From assembly GCA_943326015.2 (NCBI GenBank), contig CALPRQ020000009.1:1-64000 (forward strand): DNA of 64,000 bases, given 5' to 3'. The position numbers and the translations under genes are program-made. This stretch comes from Chitinophaga pinensis (lineage in GTDB: Bacteria > Pseudomonadota > Gammaproteobacteria > Burkholderiales > Burkholderiaceae_C). The notes beneath the pieces were generated by a model. The model ran no database searches. It saw only the letters and a list, made by a program, of their open reading frames with translations, and was not told the DNA's origin. The first letter of the stretch is position 1; each line of letters starts with the position of its first letter. Shown in pieces: positions 40,971 through 50,416 of this stretch.

Positions 40971-42014
40971 TCAGGCGCTAATGACTGCATCGGACGGGAG
41001 CGGACCGCCGGTCAGATCCTGAAGCAGGTCAAGCAGCAGCGCCAGCCGCGCCTGCGCTGGCGGCAAGGCCACAGCAGGGATAACCTGGTCGCCAGCGGAC
41101 ACGACCCGGCCCGAAGCACAGCGCGTCGTGCGCCAGACCCGGATTCCGGCGGCCTGCGCCTCCAGCAAGGCAGCCAGCAGGTCAGCGTGCAGGGTGGCGT
41201 TGCCGGTGCCGGCCACGACCAGACCCTGCAGGCGATCGGCCCGCTCACGGCCTTGGGCCGCGTCCTGCGCCAGCAGCGCGCGCACCAGCCAGCCGTCAGC
41301 GCCGCCGTGGCTGAACAGGCATTCGACGCGCGGCCAAGGCTGGCGCGCCAGCAGCCTGGGCAGCAGTTTGCTGTCTTGCTCGGCACCCGCAGCGAGCCAG
41401 GGCTGGAACAAGGTACAGGCGCCCTGCTCCACCAGCCCCAGCGGCCCGGCATCGCCCGAATCAAAGGCGTCGAGCCGGTAATGATGGACCTTGCGCACCG
41501 CCAGCCCGGAATGGATGCGGCCGGCGCAGACCGCCAGCACGCCGCGCGCGCCCGGCTGTGCCGCCACCAGCAAGGCATCGGCCAGATTCTGCGGCCCGTC
41601 GGGCGCCAGCGCCGTGGCCGGGCGCATGGCGCAGGTCAGCACCACCGGCTTGGCTGGCGCCAGCACGCGCTGCAGCAGGTAGGCGGTCTCCTCCAAGGTG
41701 TCGGTGCCATGCGTGATGACGATGCCGCGCACCTCGGGCTGCAACAGACACTGGCTCACACGCGCCAGCAACAGGCGCCAGACCTCGGGCCCCATGTCCT
41801 TGCTGTCGATCTGCGCCAGCTGCTCGGTCTGCACGCCCAGGCCCGCCGGCACCGGGATGCCGGCCAGCAGATCGCCGACCGCGACCTCGCCGGCCCGATA
41901 ACCGACATGGTCATCACGCTGCACGGCCCGGCCCGCGATCGTGCCGCCGGTACCCAGCACCAGCAGCCGGTCGGGCGGGGACGGGTCATCTCGCGGCTCG
42001 ACGTTCGAACTCAA
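40971..42014 (-). CDS. L-asparaginase
   Basis: A 347-residue asparaginase from a TTG at 42014 with AGGAGA six bases before; upstream in-frame sequence is not asparaginase-like. The catalytic blocks are LGTGGTIAG (residues 20-28) and ITHGTDTLEETAYLL (near 100). Further family text is KPVVLTCAMRP, LAVCAGRIHSGLAVRKVHH and VVAGTGNATLHADLLAAL. It hydrolyses asparagine to aspartate and ammonia. No signal peptide is seen, so it is probably cytoplasmic (type I-like place), though the sequence could be of either type. It is 14 bp after the YdjM-like gene. Confidence 0.9.
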   Translation of the reverse strand: MSSNVEPRDDPSPPDRLLVLGTGGTIAGRAVQRDDHVGYRAGEVAVGDLLAGIPVPAGLGVQTEQLAQIDSKDMGPEVWRLLLARVSQCLLQPEVRGIVITHGTDTLEETAYLLQRVLAPAKPVVLTCAMRPATALAPDGPQNLADALLVAAQPGARGVLAVCAGRIHSGLAVRKVHHYRLDAFDSGDAGPLGLVEQGACTLFQPWLAAGAEQDSKLLPRLLARQPWPRVECLFSHGGADGWLVRALLAQDAAQGRERADRLQGLVVAGTGNATLHADLLAALLEAQAAGIRVWRTTRCASGRVVSAGDQVIPAVALPPAQARLALLLDLLQDLTGGPLPSDAVISA

Positions 42015-42028
42015 GACAGGTCTCCTGT

Positions 42029-42568
42029 TCAGGAACGCAAGCGCTGCAGCGACAGGTCCCAGACCTGCGACAACCAGGCCTGGAGCTGGACCGATGGCTG
42101 AAAGTTGATCACACCCGCCCAATGCAGCGACAAGGCGCCCGCCAGCCAACTGAACCACACCATCGGCCAGACCATCTGGTCGCCGCGCCACCAGTTGAGC
42201 GTCACGCGCTGGCGAAACGGATGCAGAAAGCGGATGCCAGAAGGATTGGGCAGGTCCATGGCCAGGTGAACCAGCGCTCCGACCACAAAGCCCAGCAAGG
42301 CCGAGGTCCAGAGATTCTCCTGCAGCGACAGCAAGGCCCAACTGAACAGCGCGCCCCAGAGCAGCAACCAGTGGGTCCAGGTGCGGTGCGGGATGATGCT
42401 GTGGCGAATGCCCTTCTTGAACCAGGCAATCTCCAGCCAATCAGGGGCCGTGGCTCCAGGGAACGCCAGCGCAGCCGCCAGCCAGGGCGAGCCGTGATGG
42501 GCATGCGCGATGGAATAAGCAATTGCGGCAGCCCCCAGGCTGGTGGCGCGATGCCCGGTAAGAGTCAT
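42029..42568 (-). CDS. YdjM/DUF457-family membrane metal-dependent hydrolase
   Basis: A 179-residue protein from the ATG at 42568 (MTLTGHRATSLGAAA); a TTG 18 bases upstream is possible. It has four or five hydrophobic segments and histidine-rich loops at conserved places: TGHRATS, PDWLE, HRTWTHW and VGALVHLAMDLPNPSGIRFLHPF. This layout is that of the LexA-regulated YdjM family. Activity is uncertain. It is the first gene of a two-gene unit with the asparaginase. Confidence 0.82.
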   Translation of the reverse strand: MTLTGHRATSLGAAAIAYSIAHAHHGSPWLAAALAFPGATAPDWLEIAWFKKGIRHSIIPHRTWTHWLLLWGALFSWALLSLQENLWTSALLGFVVGALVHLAMDLPNPSGIRFLHPFRQRVTLNWWRGDQMVWPMVWFSWLAGALSLHWAGVINFQPSVQLQAWLSQVWDLSLQRLRS

Positions 42569-42766
42569 GATTTTCAGAGGTAACAAGGTTAAAGCGGTGA
42601 ATTTCCGCCCGGCTTCAAGGCCGCGAGTATGACACTCCTAGTACAACGACCATGGCAACCCGGGCTGACGACCCTGCTTGACGGGGGTCAAACATGGGGC
42701 CTGCGGCCTTAGCCAGCCCGGCCGATCTTTGGCATGATGGAAGTTCAACCACCAAGAGGAAATTGC

Positions 42767-43510
42767 ATGAAGCGACTCGAAGGAAAAGTCTCCCTGATCA
42801 CCGGCGCCGGCCAGGGCATAGGCGAAGCCACCGCGCTCAAGTTCGCGCGCGAGGGCGCGGTCGTGATCATCTGCGATGTCAAGCAGGCCCAGGTGGATGC
42901 CGTGGCGCAGGCCTGCCGCGCCGCCGGCGCGCAGGCCGACGGCTACGTGATGGACGTGACCGACCGGGCGCAGGTCGATGCGGTTGTCGCTCAAACCCTT
43001 GCCAAGCACGGCCGCATCGACGTGCTGGTCAACAACGCCGGCATCACGCAGGACGCGCGGCTGCAGAAGATGACGATCGAGCAGTTCGACAGCGTGATCG
43101 ACGTCAACCTGCGCGGCGTCTTCCACTGCTCGCAGGCCGTCGCCAGCCACATGACGGGCCAGGGCAGCGGCGTGATCCTCAACGCCTCGTCCATCGTCGG
43201 CCTCTACGGCAACTTCGGCCAGACCAACTACGCGGCGACCAAGTTCGGCGTGATCGGCTTCACCAAGACCTGGGCGCGCGAACTCAGCCCCAAGGGCGTG
43301 CGCGTCAACGCCGTCTGCCCCGGCTTCATCACGACGCCGATGCTGGCGACCGTCCCGGACAAGGTGCTCGACGAGCTCGCGGCCAAGGTGCCGCTCAAGC
43401 GCCTGGGCAAGGCCGAGGAGATCGCCAACACCTACGCCTTCCTGGCCAGCGACGAGGCCAGCTACATCAACGGCGCCGTGATCGAGGTCGACGGCGGCCT
43501 GACGCTCTGA
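42767..43510 (+). CDS. fabG: FabG-like short-chain dehydrogenase/reductase
   Basis: A 247-residue SDR from the ATG at 42767 with AGAGGAA upstream. The cofactor loop is TGAGQGIG (12-19), NNAG follows, and the catalytic Y155 and K159 lie in YAATK with ILNASSIVG before. The C-terminal [21 protein letters not shown] is standard. It is closest to 3-oxoacyl-ACP/CoA reductases; the true substrate (fatty acid or PHB precursor) cannot be told. The chromate transporter genes follow 22 bp later on the same strand. Confidence 0.88.
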   Translation: MKRLEGKVSLITGAGQGIGEATALKFAREGAVVIICDVKQAQVDAVAQACRAAGAQADGYVMDVTDRAQVDAVVAQTLAKHGRIDVLVNNAGITQDARLQKMTIEQFDSVIDVNLRGVFHCSQAVASHMTGQGSGVILNASSIVGLYGNFGQTNYAATKFGVIGFTKTWARELSPKGVRVNAVCPGFITTPMLATVPDKVLDELAAKVPLKRLGKAEEIANTYAFLASDEASYINGAVIEVDGGLTL

Positions 43511-43532
43511 TCCTGGGCGAAAATCGGCGGTG

Positions 43533-44183
43533 ATGAACGCCCCAGCACCGCCAACCCTGCCTGCCTCCTCCCGCTCTCCCGGGTCCGACCCGGGTCCCCA
43601 GACCGAACAGCCGCGCTCGCGCGCGGACCTGTTCTGGTCGTTCAACTGGCTCGCGCTGCAGGGCTTCGGTGGCCTGCTGGCGGTCGTGCAGCGCGAACTG
43701 GTCGAGAAAAAGCGCTGGTACACGCGCGAGCAGTTCCTGGAGGAATGGGCCGTGGCCCAGATCATGCCGGGGCCCAACGTCGTCAACCTCGGCATGACCC
43801 TGGGTGCGCGGCATTTCGGCCTGTCGGGCGCGCTGGCCGTGCTGTTCGGGCTGCTGACGCTGCCGCTGCTGCTCGTGCTCACCCTCGCGGTGCTCTACAG
43901 CGGCGTGGCCGAGCATGAGGTCGTGCGCGGGGCGCTGCGCGGCATGGGCGCGGTCTCCGCCGGGCTGATCCTGGCGACCGCGCTCAAGCTGGCGCCAGCG
44001 CTGAAGACCAACCCGATCGGCCCCACGGTCTGCGCGCTGCTTGCGCTGGCCTGCTTCGCCGCGGTCGCGCTGCTGCGCCTGCCGCTGGCCTGGGTACTGC
44101 TCGCCGTCGGCGGCATGGCCTGGTTCTGGGCAGCGCGCTGCATCCGGCGCGCCGACAAGCTGCGCGCAGGGGAACATTCATGA
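43533..44183 (+). CDS. chromate transporter, N-terminal half protein (ChrA-type)
   Basis: A 216-residue short-chain CHR protein. The family motif near the start is FWSFNWLALQGFGGLLAVVQRELVEKKRWYTREQFLEEWAVAQIMPGPNVVNLGMTLG, followed by about five membrane segments. Split CHR proteins of some 200 residues work as a pair. It overlaps the next half by 4 bp (ATGA). It could export chromate; the true ion is not known. Confidence 0.9.
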   Translation: MNAPAPPTLPASSRSPGSDPGPQTEQPRSRADLFWSFNWLALQGFGGLLAVVQRELVEKKRWYTREQFLEEWAVAQIMPGPNVVNLGMTLGARHFGLSGALAVLFGLLTLPLLLVLTLAVLYSGVAEHEVVRGALRGMGAVSAGLILATALKLAPALKTNPIGPTVCALLALACFAAVALLRLPLAWVLLAVGGMAWFWAARCIRRADKLRAGEHS

Positions 44184-44761
44184 ACGGAATCGCCGACTGG
44201 TTCGCGCTGTTCGCGCATTTCGCCAGCCTGTCGCTGCTGGGTGTCGGCGGTGCGCTGACCACCTCGCCCGAAATGCAGCGCTTCCTGGTGCAACAGCAGC
44301 ACTGGCTCAGCCACGAGCAGTTCGCCTCGTCCATCGTGCTGGCACAGGCCGCGCCTGGCCCCAACATCCTGTTCGTCGCACTGATGGGCTGGCAGGTCGG
44401 ACTCAATGCCGGCGGCGGACTGGCTGCAGGCCCGCAGGCCTGGCTGCTGGCGCTGCTCGGGTTGCTGCTCGCGATGCTCGGCTGCCTGCTGCCATCCTGC
44501 ACGCTGAACTACCTGGCCACGCGCTGGGCGCACCGCAACCAGCAGCTGCTGGTGGTACGCGCCTTCAAGACCGGCATGGCGCCGGTCGTGATCGGTCTGC
44601 TGCTGGCGCTGGGCTGGCTGCTCGGCATGGCGCCGCCCGAGAGCAACTGGCCGCTGTGGGCGCTGACCGCGGCGACCACGCTGCTGATCTGGCAGACGCG
44701 GGTGCACCTGCTGTGGCTGATAGCCGCCGGTGCGCTGCTCGGCGGCTACGGGCTGGTCTGA
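44180..44761 (+). CDS. chromate transporter, C-terminal half protein (ChrA-type)
   Basis: A 193-residue CHR protein paired with the previous one. The motif is repeated here as LFAHFASLSLLGVGGALTTSPEMQRFLVQQQHWLSHEQFASSIVLAQAAPGPNILFVALMGWQVG. About six membrane segments follow. The overlapping stop/start and matching length support a two-subunit transporter. It is convergent with a lipoprotein gene 21 bp away. Confidence 0.9.
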   Translation: MNGIADWFALFAHFASLSLLGVGGALTTSPEMQRFLVQQQHWLSHEQFASSIVLAQAAPGPNILFVALMGWQVGLNAGGGLAAGPQAWLLALLGLLLAMLGCLLPSCTLNYLATRWAHRNQQLLVVRAFKTGMAPVVIGLLLALGWLLGMAPPESNWPLWALTAATTLLIWQTRVHLLWLIAAGALLGGYGLV

Positions 44762-44782
44762 AGTCGGCCGCCGACCAGCGGA

Positions 44783-45121
44783 TCAATGCGGGTTGTCGAA
44801 GAACACCGCGTTGGTGTAGTCGCTGATCTCGAAATAGACCTTCTTCTCGCCCGGGTCGGCCTGGAAGTTCAGGTTCTCGTCGAGCACGCCGTAGCCGTAG
44901 CGATAAGCACGCGGGGTCTTGTCGTCGGTGCCCAGCGCGGTGCTCATCTTGTCGACCTTGAGGAAGCGGCGCACCAGCTTGTCGCCGGCGTAGACCTCGA
45001 GCACGCCATCGGTGCCGGTCCAGTTCTGGATGCCGCGGCCGATCTTGTTCTGCTGCTCCTGGGTGCAGCCAGCCAGCAGCGCGACCGTGACAGCCGCCAG
45101 AGTGAGGGTAAACCGCTTCAT
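44783..45121 (-). CDS. small putative lipoprotein
   Basis: A 112-residue protein from the ATG at 45121 with AAAGGAG eight bases before. The signal is MKRFTLTLAAVTVALLAGC with the lipidated cysteine at residue 19. The rest is soluble: QNKIGRGIQNWTGTDGVLEVYAGDKLVRRFLKVDKMSTALGTDD and an end with KKVYFEISDYTNAVFFDNPH. No named domain is recognised. It is 10 bp after rlmB on the same strand. Confidence 0.85.
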   Translation of the reverse strand: MKRFTLTLAAVTVALLAGCTQEQQNKIGRGIQNWTGTDGVLEVYAGDKLVRRFLKVDKMSTALGTDDKTPRAYRYGYGVLDENLNFQADPGEKKVYFEISDYTNAVFFDNPH

Positions 45122-45131
45122 GGTGCTCCTT

Positions 45132-45875
45132 TCAGCCGCGCTGGCGCAGCGCTTCGTACAGGCAGACGGCGCTGGCGACCGAGACGTTGAGACTCTCGAC
45201 CGCACCCTTCATCGGGATGCTGATGAGGTCGTCGCAGGTCTTGCGCGTGAGCTGGCGCATGCCCGGACCCTCGGCGCCGAGCACCAACGCGACCGGCCCC
45301 TTGAGGTCGGCTTGGTAGACCGTCTTGTCGGCGTCGTCGCTGGTGCCGATGATCCAGATGTTGCGCTCCTTGAGCTCGTTCAGGGTGCGCGCCAGGTTGG
45401 TGACCATGAAATAGGGCATGGTCTCGGCCGCGCCGCTGGCGACCTTGGCCACCGTCGCATTGATGCCGGCCGCATGGTCCTTGGGCGCGATCACCGCGTG
45501 CGCACCAGCACCATCGGCCACCCGCAGGCAGGCGCCGAGGTTGTGCGGATCGGTCACACCGTCGAGCACCAGCAGCAGCGGCGCAATGCCGTCGGCTTCG
45601 AGCTGCTCCAGCAGCTCGTCGAGCGACTTCACCTGCGCGACCTCGTTGACGCGGGCCGCGACGCCCTGGTGGCCGTGGCTGCCACAGAGCTTGGCGAGGC
45701 GCAGGCTGTCGGCCTCGATCAGCCGGGCGCCCGCCTCCTTGGCGCGATCGATGAACTGGCGCATGCGCGCATCGCGCCGGCTGGATTCGTAATAGATCTC
45801 GATGATGGACTGCGGCGCGGTTTTCAGGCGCACGCCGACGGCGTGAAAGCCGAACAATACTTTGGGGGAGGACAT
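45132..45875 (-). CDS. rlmB: 23S rRNA (guanosine(2251)-2'-O)-methyltransferase RlmB
   Basis: A 247-residue SpoU-family methyltransferase from the ATG at 45875 ([13 protein letters not shown]); length fits RlmB. The N-terminal substrate-binding domain is followed by the SPOUT motifs [40 protein letters not shown] and [30 protein letters not shown]. It methylates G2251 in the peptidyl-transferase loop. The open frame upstream runs into the ABC transporter gene and is not used. Confidence 0.95.
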   Translation of the reverse strand: MSSPKVLFGFHAVGVRLKTAPQSIIEIYYESSRRDARMRQFIDRAKEAGARLIEADSLRLAKLCGSHGHQGVAARVNEVAQVKSLDELLEQLEADGIAPLLLVLDGVTDPHNLGACLRVADGAGAHAVIAPKDHAAGINATVAKVASGAAETMPYFMVTNLARTLNELKERNIWIIGTSDDADKTVYQADLKGPVALVLGAEGPGMRQLTRKTCDDLISIPMKGAVESLNVSVASAVCLYEALRQRG

Positions 45876-45945
45876 GCCCCCAATTATCAGGCCTGATCGG
45901 GCCTGGCGCGCATCCACGCATCCTGCGGTGCCCGGTTCAGTCCGT

Positions 45946-46635
45946 TCAGCCAGCCAGCGGCGCCAGCTCGGTGGCACGACCGGCCTCGATCTCGATGCGG
46001 CGCTCGCAGCGCTGCGCGATCGCGCGGTCATGCGTGACCAGCACCAGCGTCGTGCCCTGCTCGCGATTGAGCTCGAACATCAGCGCCATGACCTTCTCGC
46101 CGGTGGCGAAGTCCAGGCTGCCGGTGGGCTCATCGGCCAGCAGCAAGGCGGGCTCGACGACGAAGGCGCGCGCGAGCGCGACGCGCTGCTGCTCGCCGCC
46201 CGACAGCAGGCGCGGGTAATGACCAAGCCGCTCGCCCAGGCCCACGCGCTGCAGCATGCGGGTGGCGGCGGCACGCGCGTCGCGCCGCCCGGCGAGCTCG
46301 AGCGGCAGCATCACGTTCTCGAGCGCGCTCAGGTTGGCCAGCAGCTGGAAGCTCTGGAACACGAAGCCGACCTGACGCGAGCGCAACGCGGCGCGTTCGT
46401 CCTCGTCGAGCGCGAACAGGTTTTCTGCGGCCAGCAGCACCTGGCCGGAGGTCGGCGTATCGAGCCCGGCCAGGATCGACAGCAGCGTGCTCTTGCCCGA
46501 GCCCGAGGCACCGACGATGGCGACCGTCTCGCCGCGCCGCAAGGTGAAATCGACATCGCGCAAAATGTCCAGCGTGCCGCCGCTATCGGTCACTGACTTG
46601 GACAGGCGCTGCACGGCAAGGATGAGATCTGACAT
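45946..46635 (-). CDS. ABC transporter ATP-binding protein (YbbA/LolD type)
   Basis: A 229-residue ATPase: Walker [10 protein letters not shown] (42-50), Q-loop [23 protein letters not shown], signature [15 protein letters not shown], Walker [13 protein letters not shown], and H-loop LVLVTHD. It belongs to the MacB/LolD class that works with FtsX-like permeases. In many proteobacteria it is YbbA next to tesA, with the permease YbbP after it; here no permease follows, as rlmB is next. Its ATG shares two bases with the divergent tesA ATG. Confidence 0.9.
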   Translation of the reverse strand: MSDLILAVQRLSKSVTDSGGTLDILRDVDFTLRRGETVAIVGASGSGKSTLLSILAGLDTPTSGQVLLAAENLFALDEDERAALRSRQVGFVFQSFQLLANLSALENVMLPLELAGRRDARAAATRMLQRVGLGERLGHYPRLLSGGEQQRVALARAFVVEPALLLADEPTGSLDFATGEKVMALMFELNREQGTTLVLVTHDRAIAQRCERRIEIEAGRATELAPLAG

Positions 46636-47302
46636 GGAAAGGCTTTCCCGATTGAACCGACGACACTTTAACTCGCGCCTGGGCGCGTTGCTGCTGGCGG
46701 GGTCATGCGCTGCCACCCTGCCGGCGCTGGCGGCCGAACCCAGGCGAGTGCTGATCGTCGGTGATTCGCTGAGCGCCGAATACGGCCTGCGGCGCGGCAG
46801 CGGCTGGGCCACGCTGCTGCAGCAGCGGCTCGACCAGCAGCGGCCGGACTGGCAGGTCGTCAACGCCAGCATCAGCGGCGACACCACCTCGGGCGGCCGC
46901 TCGCGCCTGCCCGCGCTGCTCAAGCAGCATCGACCGGCGCTGGTCGTGATCGAACTCGGAGCCAACGACGCGCTGCGTGGGCTACCACTGGATCTGACGC
47001 GCGACAACCTGGGCGCCATGGCGCGGTCGGCGCGCGAAGCCGGAGCGCGCGTGCTGCTGCTGGGCATGCAGGTGCCGCCGAACTACGGCGCGCGCCACGC
47101 CGAACAGTTCCAGCAGCTCTATGCCGAGGTGGCCAAGGCCGAAAAAGTCGCGCTACTGTCCTTCTTCCTGGCGGGCGTGGCCGACGCAGCGAACCCGGCC
47201 CCCCTGTTCCAGGCCGACCGCCTGCATCCGAACGAGGCGGCTCAGCCCAGGATGCTCGACAACGTCTGGGGCGAGTTGAGGCGGCTGCTCAACGCACGCT
47301 GA
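46634..47302 (+). CDS. tesA: arylesterase/thioesterase I (TesA, SGNH hydrolase)
   Basis: A 222-residue periplasmic esterase from the ATG at 46634; a TTG at 46652 with AAAGG nine bases before is an equally good start. The signal peptide runs through [22 protein letters not shown] blocks: [13 protein letters not shown] (Ser), [12 protein letters not shown] (Gly), [11 protein letters not shown] (Asn) and [10 protein letters not shown] (Asp/His). It hydrolyses esters and acyl-CoA/lysophospholipids. It is divergent from the ABC ATPase, as in the tesA-ybbA pair of E. coli. Confidence 0.93.
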   Translation: MERLSRLNRRHFNSRLGALLLAGSCAATLPALAAEPRRVLIVGDSLSAEYGLRRGSGWATLLQQRLDQQRPDWQVVNASISGDTTSGGRSRLPALLKQHRPALVVIELGANDALRGLPLDLTRDNLGAMARSAREAGARVLLLGMQVPPNYGARHAEQFQQLYAEVAKAEKVALLSFFLAGVADAANPAPLFQADRLHPNEAAQPRMLDNVWGELRRLLNAR

Positions 47303-47744
47303 GTTGGCTGCTGGCTGGCAGCGGCACGGCGGTCACGCTGTTCTTCGGACTGCCATCGATCAGGCGATCGGAATAGGTCAGGTAGATCAGCGCGTTGCGC
47401 TTGCTGTCGACCATGCGCACGACGCGCTGGCGCTTGAACAGGATCGAGGTCTTCTCGGAAAACACCTCCTCCTGCCTGGGCAAGGCGCCGTTGATGGTGA
47501 TGGCACCGACCTGACGACAGGCGATCGACGCCTCGGCCTTGTCCTCGGCCAGCCCGAGGGCTCCGCCAATGCCGCCGGTCTTGGCGCGCGAGAGGTAGCA
47601 GGCGACCCCGGCGACCTTGGGGTCATCGAACACCTCGACGATGACCTTGTGGTCGGGGCCGATCAGCTTGAAGGCCGTGTCGACGCTGCCGATCAGTTCG
47701 GCGTGGGCGGCGAGGGGAAGCAGCAACAACAATAAGAAACGCAT
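47289..47744 (-). CDS. creA: CreA-family protein
   Basis: A 151-residue exported protein with a short signal peptide ([15 protein letters not shown]). The mature part is Cre[45 protein letters not shown], then [15 protein letters not shown] and [40 protein letters not shown]. Function in the periplasm is unknown. It overlaps the tesA end by 14 bp tail to tail. It marks the left edge of the accessory region; base composition drops sharply right after it. Confidence 0.93.
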   Translation of the reverse strand: MRFLLLLLLPLAAHAELIGSVDTAFKLIGPDHKVIVEVFDDPKVAGVACYLSRAKTGGIGGALGLAEDKAEASIACRQVGAITINGALPRQEEVFSEKTSILFKRQRVVRMVDSKRNALIYLTYSDRLIDGSPKNSVTAVPLPASSQLSVR

Positions 47745-47771
47745 AAATTCTCAGCTCTGGTTCAAGAAAAA

Positions 47772-48860
47772 TTATTGATATTCAAGCAACGGAACAGCCT
47801 TACTTCTCACAGACCGAAGAGATGCGCGGATTTGATTGACACAGAAATTTATATGCTTATCCACATCAAATAATACAGAATTCACATCTGTATGCAAGTC
47901 TTTTTCACTCATTTTTCTGCCAAAGCCAAGTCCAAACACAACTATAAAAGGCGTTGCAACAGCCAGCAAAGGAATTTCCCACCACTTTAAATTCGCATTT
48001 TCTTTATAGAAATTACCCTTCAATAAATCAATATCAGACAATGACGGCAATGAATACCCCAGACGCCAAGAAAATTCGCCAAACATGCGAAAAGTCTCCT
48101 TCACTTCACAATCCACCACAGAAGACAAATCAGATGAAAGCTGCGCAAAACGCTTATCCAAATCTTCTCTCACATCGCTTTCATAAAATCCTGCCATACC
48201 AACCCTACCAATATAAGACCTTGAATCCAGCAGCCAAGCATCGCGCATATCACGCATGAGTTTTTCAGAACGCAGCGGCAACCTTAAGATCATGGAATCA
48301 AAGAAATCCGAGTACGCTTTCCGCTCGATATCTTCTTTCCCAAAAGGCTCGGATACACCTGACCTCGTAACCTTACGCTCACTACAAACAGGAATAATAT
48401 AAATATCACCAAAGACATCCCTAATTGACATTTTTAGTTGGAATTCTTCATTTTCGGAAATGTAATCGGACTTTGTCAAAACAACCGAGACATTGTAATT
48501 ATTTTCGATGAATTTTTTAATGATTCTTTCATCACAATGCTGAAACCTCGCTCCCCCAGCCTGAATGCAGTAAAAAACGGAATGAAACCATTTATCGGCC
48601 GACTCAGAAACATCCCGCCGCTTCAACTCTTGGTTCAACTCAGCCATCCATTCCTCATGCCGATCAACCTCCAAACCCCACGAATCGAAAATCGTGACAG
48701 GAAGGCCATTGATCTCCATCTCCAATGGATGAAACCCATTCTGCGTGACTGGACGACCGACGCCTGACTTAACTACGTCACCGCCATAAAGGTAATTTAT
48801 GAGAGAACTTTTCCCAACCCCAGTCTGCCCAACAACGGCCACATTATAACTAATAGTCAT
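47772..48860 (-). CDS. P-loop GTPase with C-terminal hydrophobic segment (last gene of dynamin operon)
   Basis: A 362-residue GTPase: G1 GQTGVGKS (11-18), G3 DSWG (59-62), and G4 TKSD (129-132) in VVLTKSDY. The C-terminal part has a hydrophobic segment near 293-314 (WWEIPLLAVATPFIVVFGLGFG), so membrane contact is likely, as in IRG or septin/Toc-like GTPases. The gene is strikingly A+T-rich: two 60-base lines counted by hand are 18 and 20 G+C against about 40 elsewhere, so it came from another source. A perfect GAGGAG lies six bases before the ATG. It is 35 bp after the third dynamin gene. Function unknown. Confidence 0.82.
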   Translation of the reverse strand: MTISYNVAVVGQTGVGKSSLINYLYGGDVVKSGVGRPVTQNGFHPLEMEINGLPVTIFDSWGLEVDRHEEWMAELNQELKRRDVSESADKWFHSVFYCIQAGGARFQHCDERIIKKFIENNYNVSVVLTKSDYISENEEFQLKMSIRDVFGDIYIIPVCSERKVTRSGVSEPFGKEDIERKAYSDFFDSMILRLPLRSEKLMRDMRDAWLLDSRSYIGRVGMAGFYESDVREDLDKRFAQLSSDLSSVVDCEVKETFRMFGEFSWRLGYSLPSLSDIDLLKGNFYKENANLKWWEIPLLAVATPFIVVFGLGFGRKMSEKDLHTDVNSVLFDVDKHINFCVNQIRASLRSVRSKAVPLLEYQ

Positions 48861-48895
48861 TCAAAACTCCTCAAAAAAATTTCCGTCAATTAAAA

Positions 48896-50398
48896 TCAAA
48901 CATCTGCATGCTGCGCGTAATAGTCCTCGTAGCGGGACTGCAACAGGGAAAGCGTGAGCAGCGTCGCGACAAGCTTTTCCGCCGCCGGCTCATCGTTCAG
49001 ATCCTGCGCCGTATGCACCAGACAACCGAAGCTGCCATCGAGCGATGACAGAGCACGCGCATGAGGTCGGTCGAGCTGCGACAGCAGGTAACCCTGCAAG
49101 TCCTCGACATCGGGCGTCAAGCGATCAATCGCCTCGCGGGTCGAATCAAAGAACGCCTGCACCGGCTCCAAGGTGCGCTCCAACTGACGCTGCCAGTAGC
49201 TGCTCCACCAGTCTGACAAGGGATGCGGCTCGGGCAGCGCAGGCACGGACCATTGGCTCAACTCGGTCGGATCACAGCCCAGCTGTTTGAACCAGGCAAT
49301 CGCCACCTTCTTGCGCAGGGCGGCATTGTCAAGGCCGACCAGCCTATACATATTCATGCCCGCAATGAATTCATCGCCTTGGCGTGCTTGCTGCAACAGC
49401 CGCTTGGCGCGATCAAGCAGTTGCGCGGTTTCGCGCAAACTCGGGCGCAGATCCCAATCGTCGGGCCAACGACGCAAGGCAGCCACCCAGGGATGGCCGA
49501 CCGGCTGTACGGGCTGCTTCAGCGGTTCGAGCAAATTGAGCCAGAACCTGTCCCGAAACTGCTGCAAAGCCTGTGCCGACATGGCATTGAAATCAACCGA
49601 AAAGATTTCCAGACTGAGTTCATCCTCATCGCGCCCGAGCTCGGCCCAGAGTCTATGCACCAAATCGCGCGCCCGCTTCTCCATGCGCGGGGCATCGGCA
49701 CTTGGACAACGGGTGATGACCAGCAAGAGTTGGATTTGATCAACAAAGTTGGCGTCGGCCACCGCCGACATGAAGTCGCGCAAATGTTCGGCATTGACCA
49801 CGCCGTCGAGCCGCCCGGCTTGGCTGACATACACCAGAGCGAGGTTGTCGTAACCCGTCATCAAGGCCGACGCTTCCTGCTCCGCCAGCTCATCGTCGCC
49901 AGAACTCCAGCCGGGCGTATCGATCAGGAACAGGCGCTTCGGGGTTTTCTCCTCGCCGCCGTAACCGTCGCCTTCGTGCAGGATCAGACGCGGTTCGCTG
50001 ACGGCCAGGCGCAGGCGGTAACGCATCGGATCAAGATCGGCCAAATTCTGCCGGTCGGGGAATTCATCGAGCGGCCTGACCAAGCGGGCCGGGTGGTAGT
50101 CCTGCGCGCGCTCGACCAGCGACAGCGCGGGCGCATCGCCATAGGTGATTTCGAGCTGCAAGCGGGTCTGGGGTTCGAGCGAGCTGATCGGCATCAGCGG
50201 CTCGGGTATCAGCTGGCCGAACAACTCGCTGAGCAAGCGGGTCTTGCCGGCGGAGAACTCGCCGACCACGCGCGCGGTCAGGAAACCATCGGTCAGCTGT
50301 GTGTCAATCTGCATGCCCTCGTCGAATGCTTTCAAACACCGCTGCACAGCATCGGTACGAGGAAAATCTGATTTCTTGGAGGAGGAAGATGATTTCAC
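48896..50398 (-). CDS. dynamin-like GTPase, third and shortest of the operon
   Basis: A 500-residue dynamin-N-type protein starting at a GTG. G1 is GEFSAGKT (46-53) in VVGEFSAGKTRLLSELFG, then a PQTR switch region, and G3 DTPG (160-163) in LFLIDTPGWSSGDDE. The G4 position reads LLVITRCPSAD, not the usual TKxD, so nucleotide choice may be relaxed. The C-terminal half is helical with no membrane segment. It is the shorter partner of the two long dynamins upstream and may regulate or cap them. It is 18 bp after the prenyl-synthase-like gene. Confidence 0.85.
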   Translation of the reverse strand: MKSSSSSKKSDFPRTDAVQRCLKAFDEGMQIDTQLTDGFLTARVVGEFSAGKTRLLSELFGQLIPEPLMPISSLEPQTRLQLEITYGDAPALSLVERAQDYHPARLVRPLDEFPDRQNLADLDPMRYRLRLAVSEPRLILHEGDGYGGEEKTPKRLFLIDTPGWSSGDDELAEQEASALMTGYDNLALVYVSQAGRLDGVVNAEHLRDFMSAVADANFVDQIQLLLVITRCPSADAPRMEKRARDLVHRLWAELGRDEDELSLEIFSVDFNAMSAQALQQFRDRFWLNLLEPLKQPVQPVGHPWVAALRRWPDDWDLRPSLRETAQLLDRAKRLLQQARQGDEFIAGMNMYRLVGLDNAALRKKVAIAWFKQLGCDPTELSQWSVPALPEPHPLSDWWSSYWQRQLERTLEPVQAFFDSTREAIDRLTPDVEDLQGYLLSQLDRPHARALSSLDGSFGCLVHTAQDLNDEPAAEKLVATLLTLSLLQSRYEDYYAQHADV

Positions 50399-50416
50399 GA
50401 TGATTGGACAAAAAAT

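Noticed and set aside
46487-46633. Upstream extension of tesA in the open frame
   Set aside because: It lies over the first codons of the ABC ATPase on the other strand and the signal peptide begins only at 46634 or 46652.
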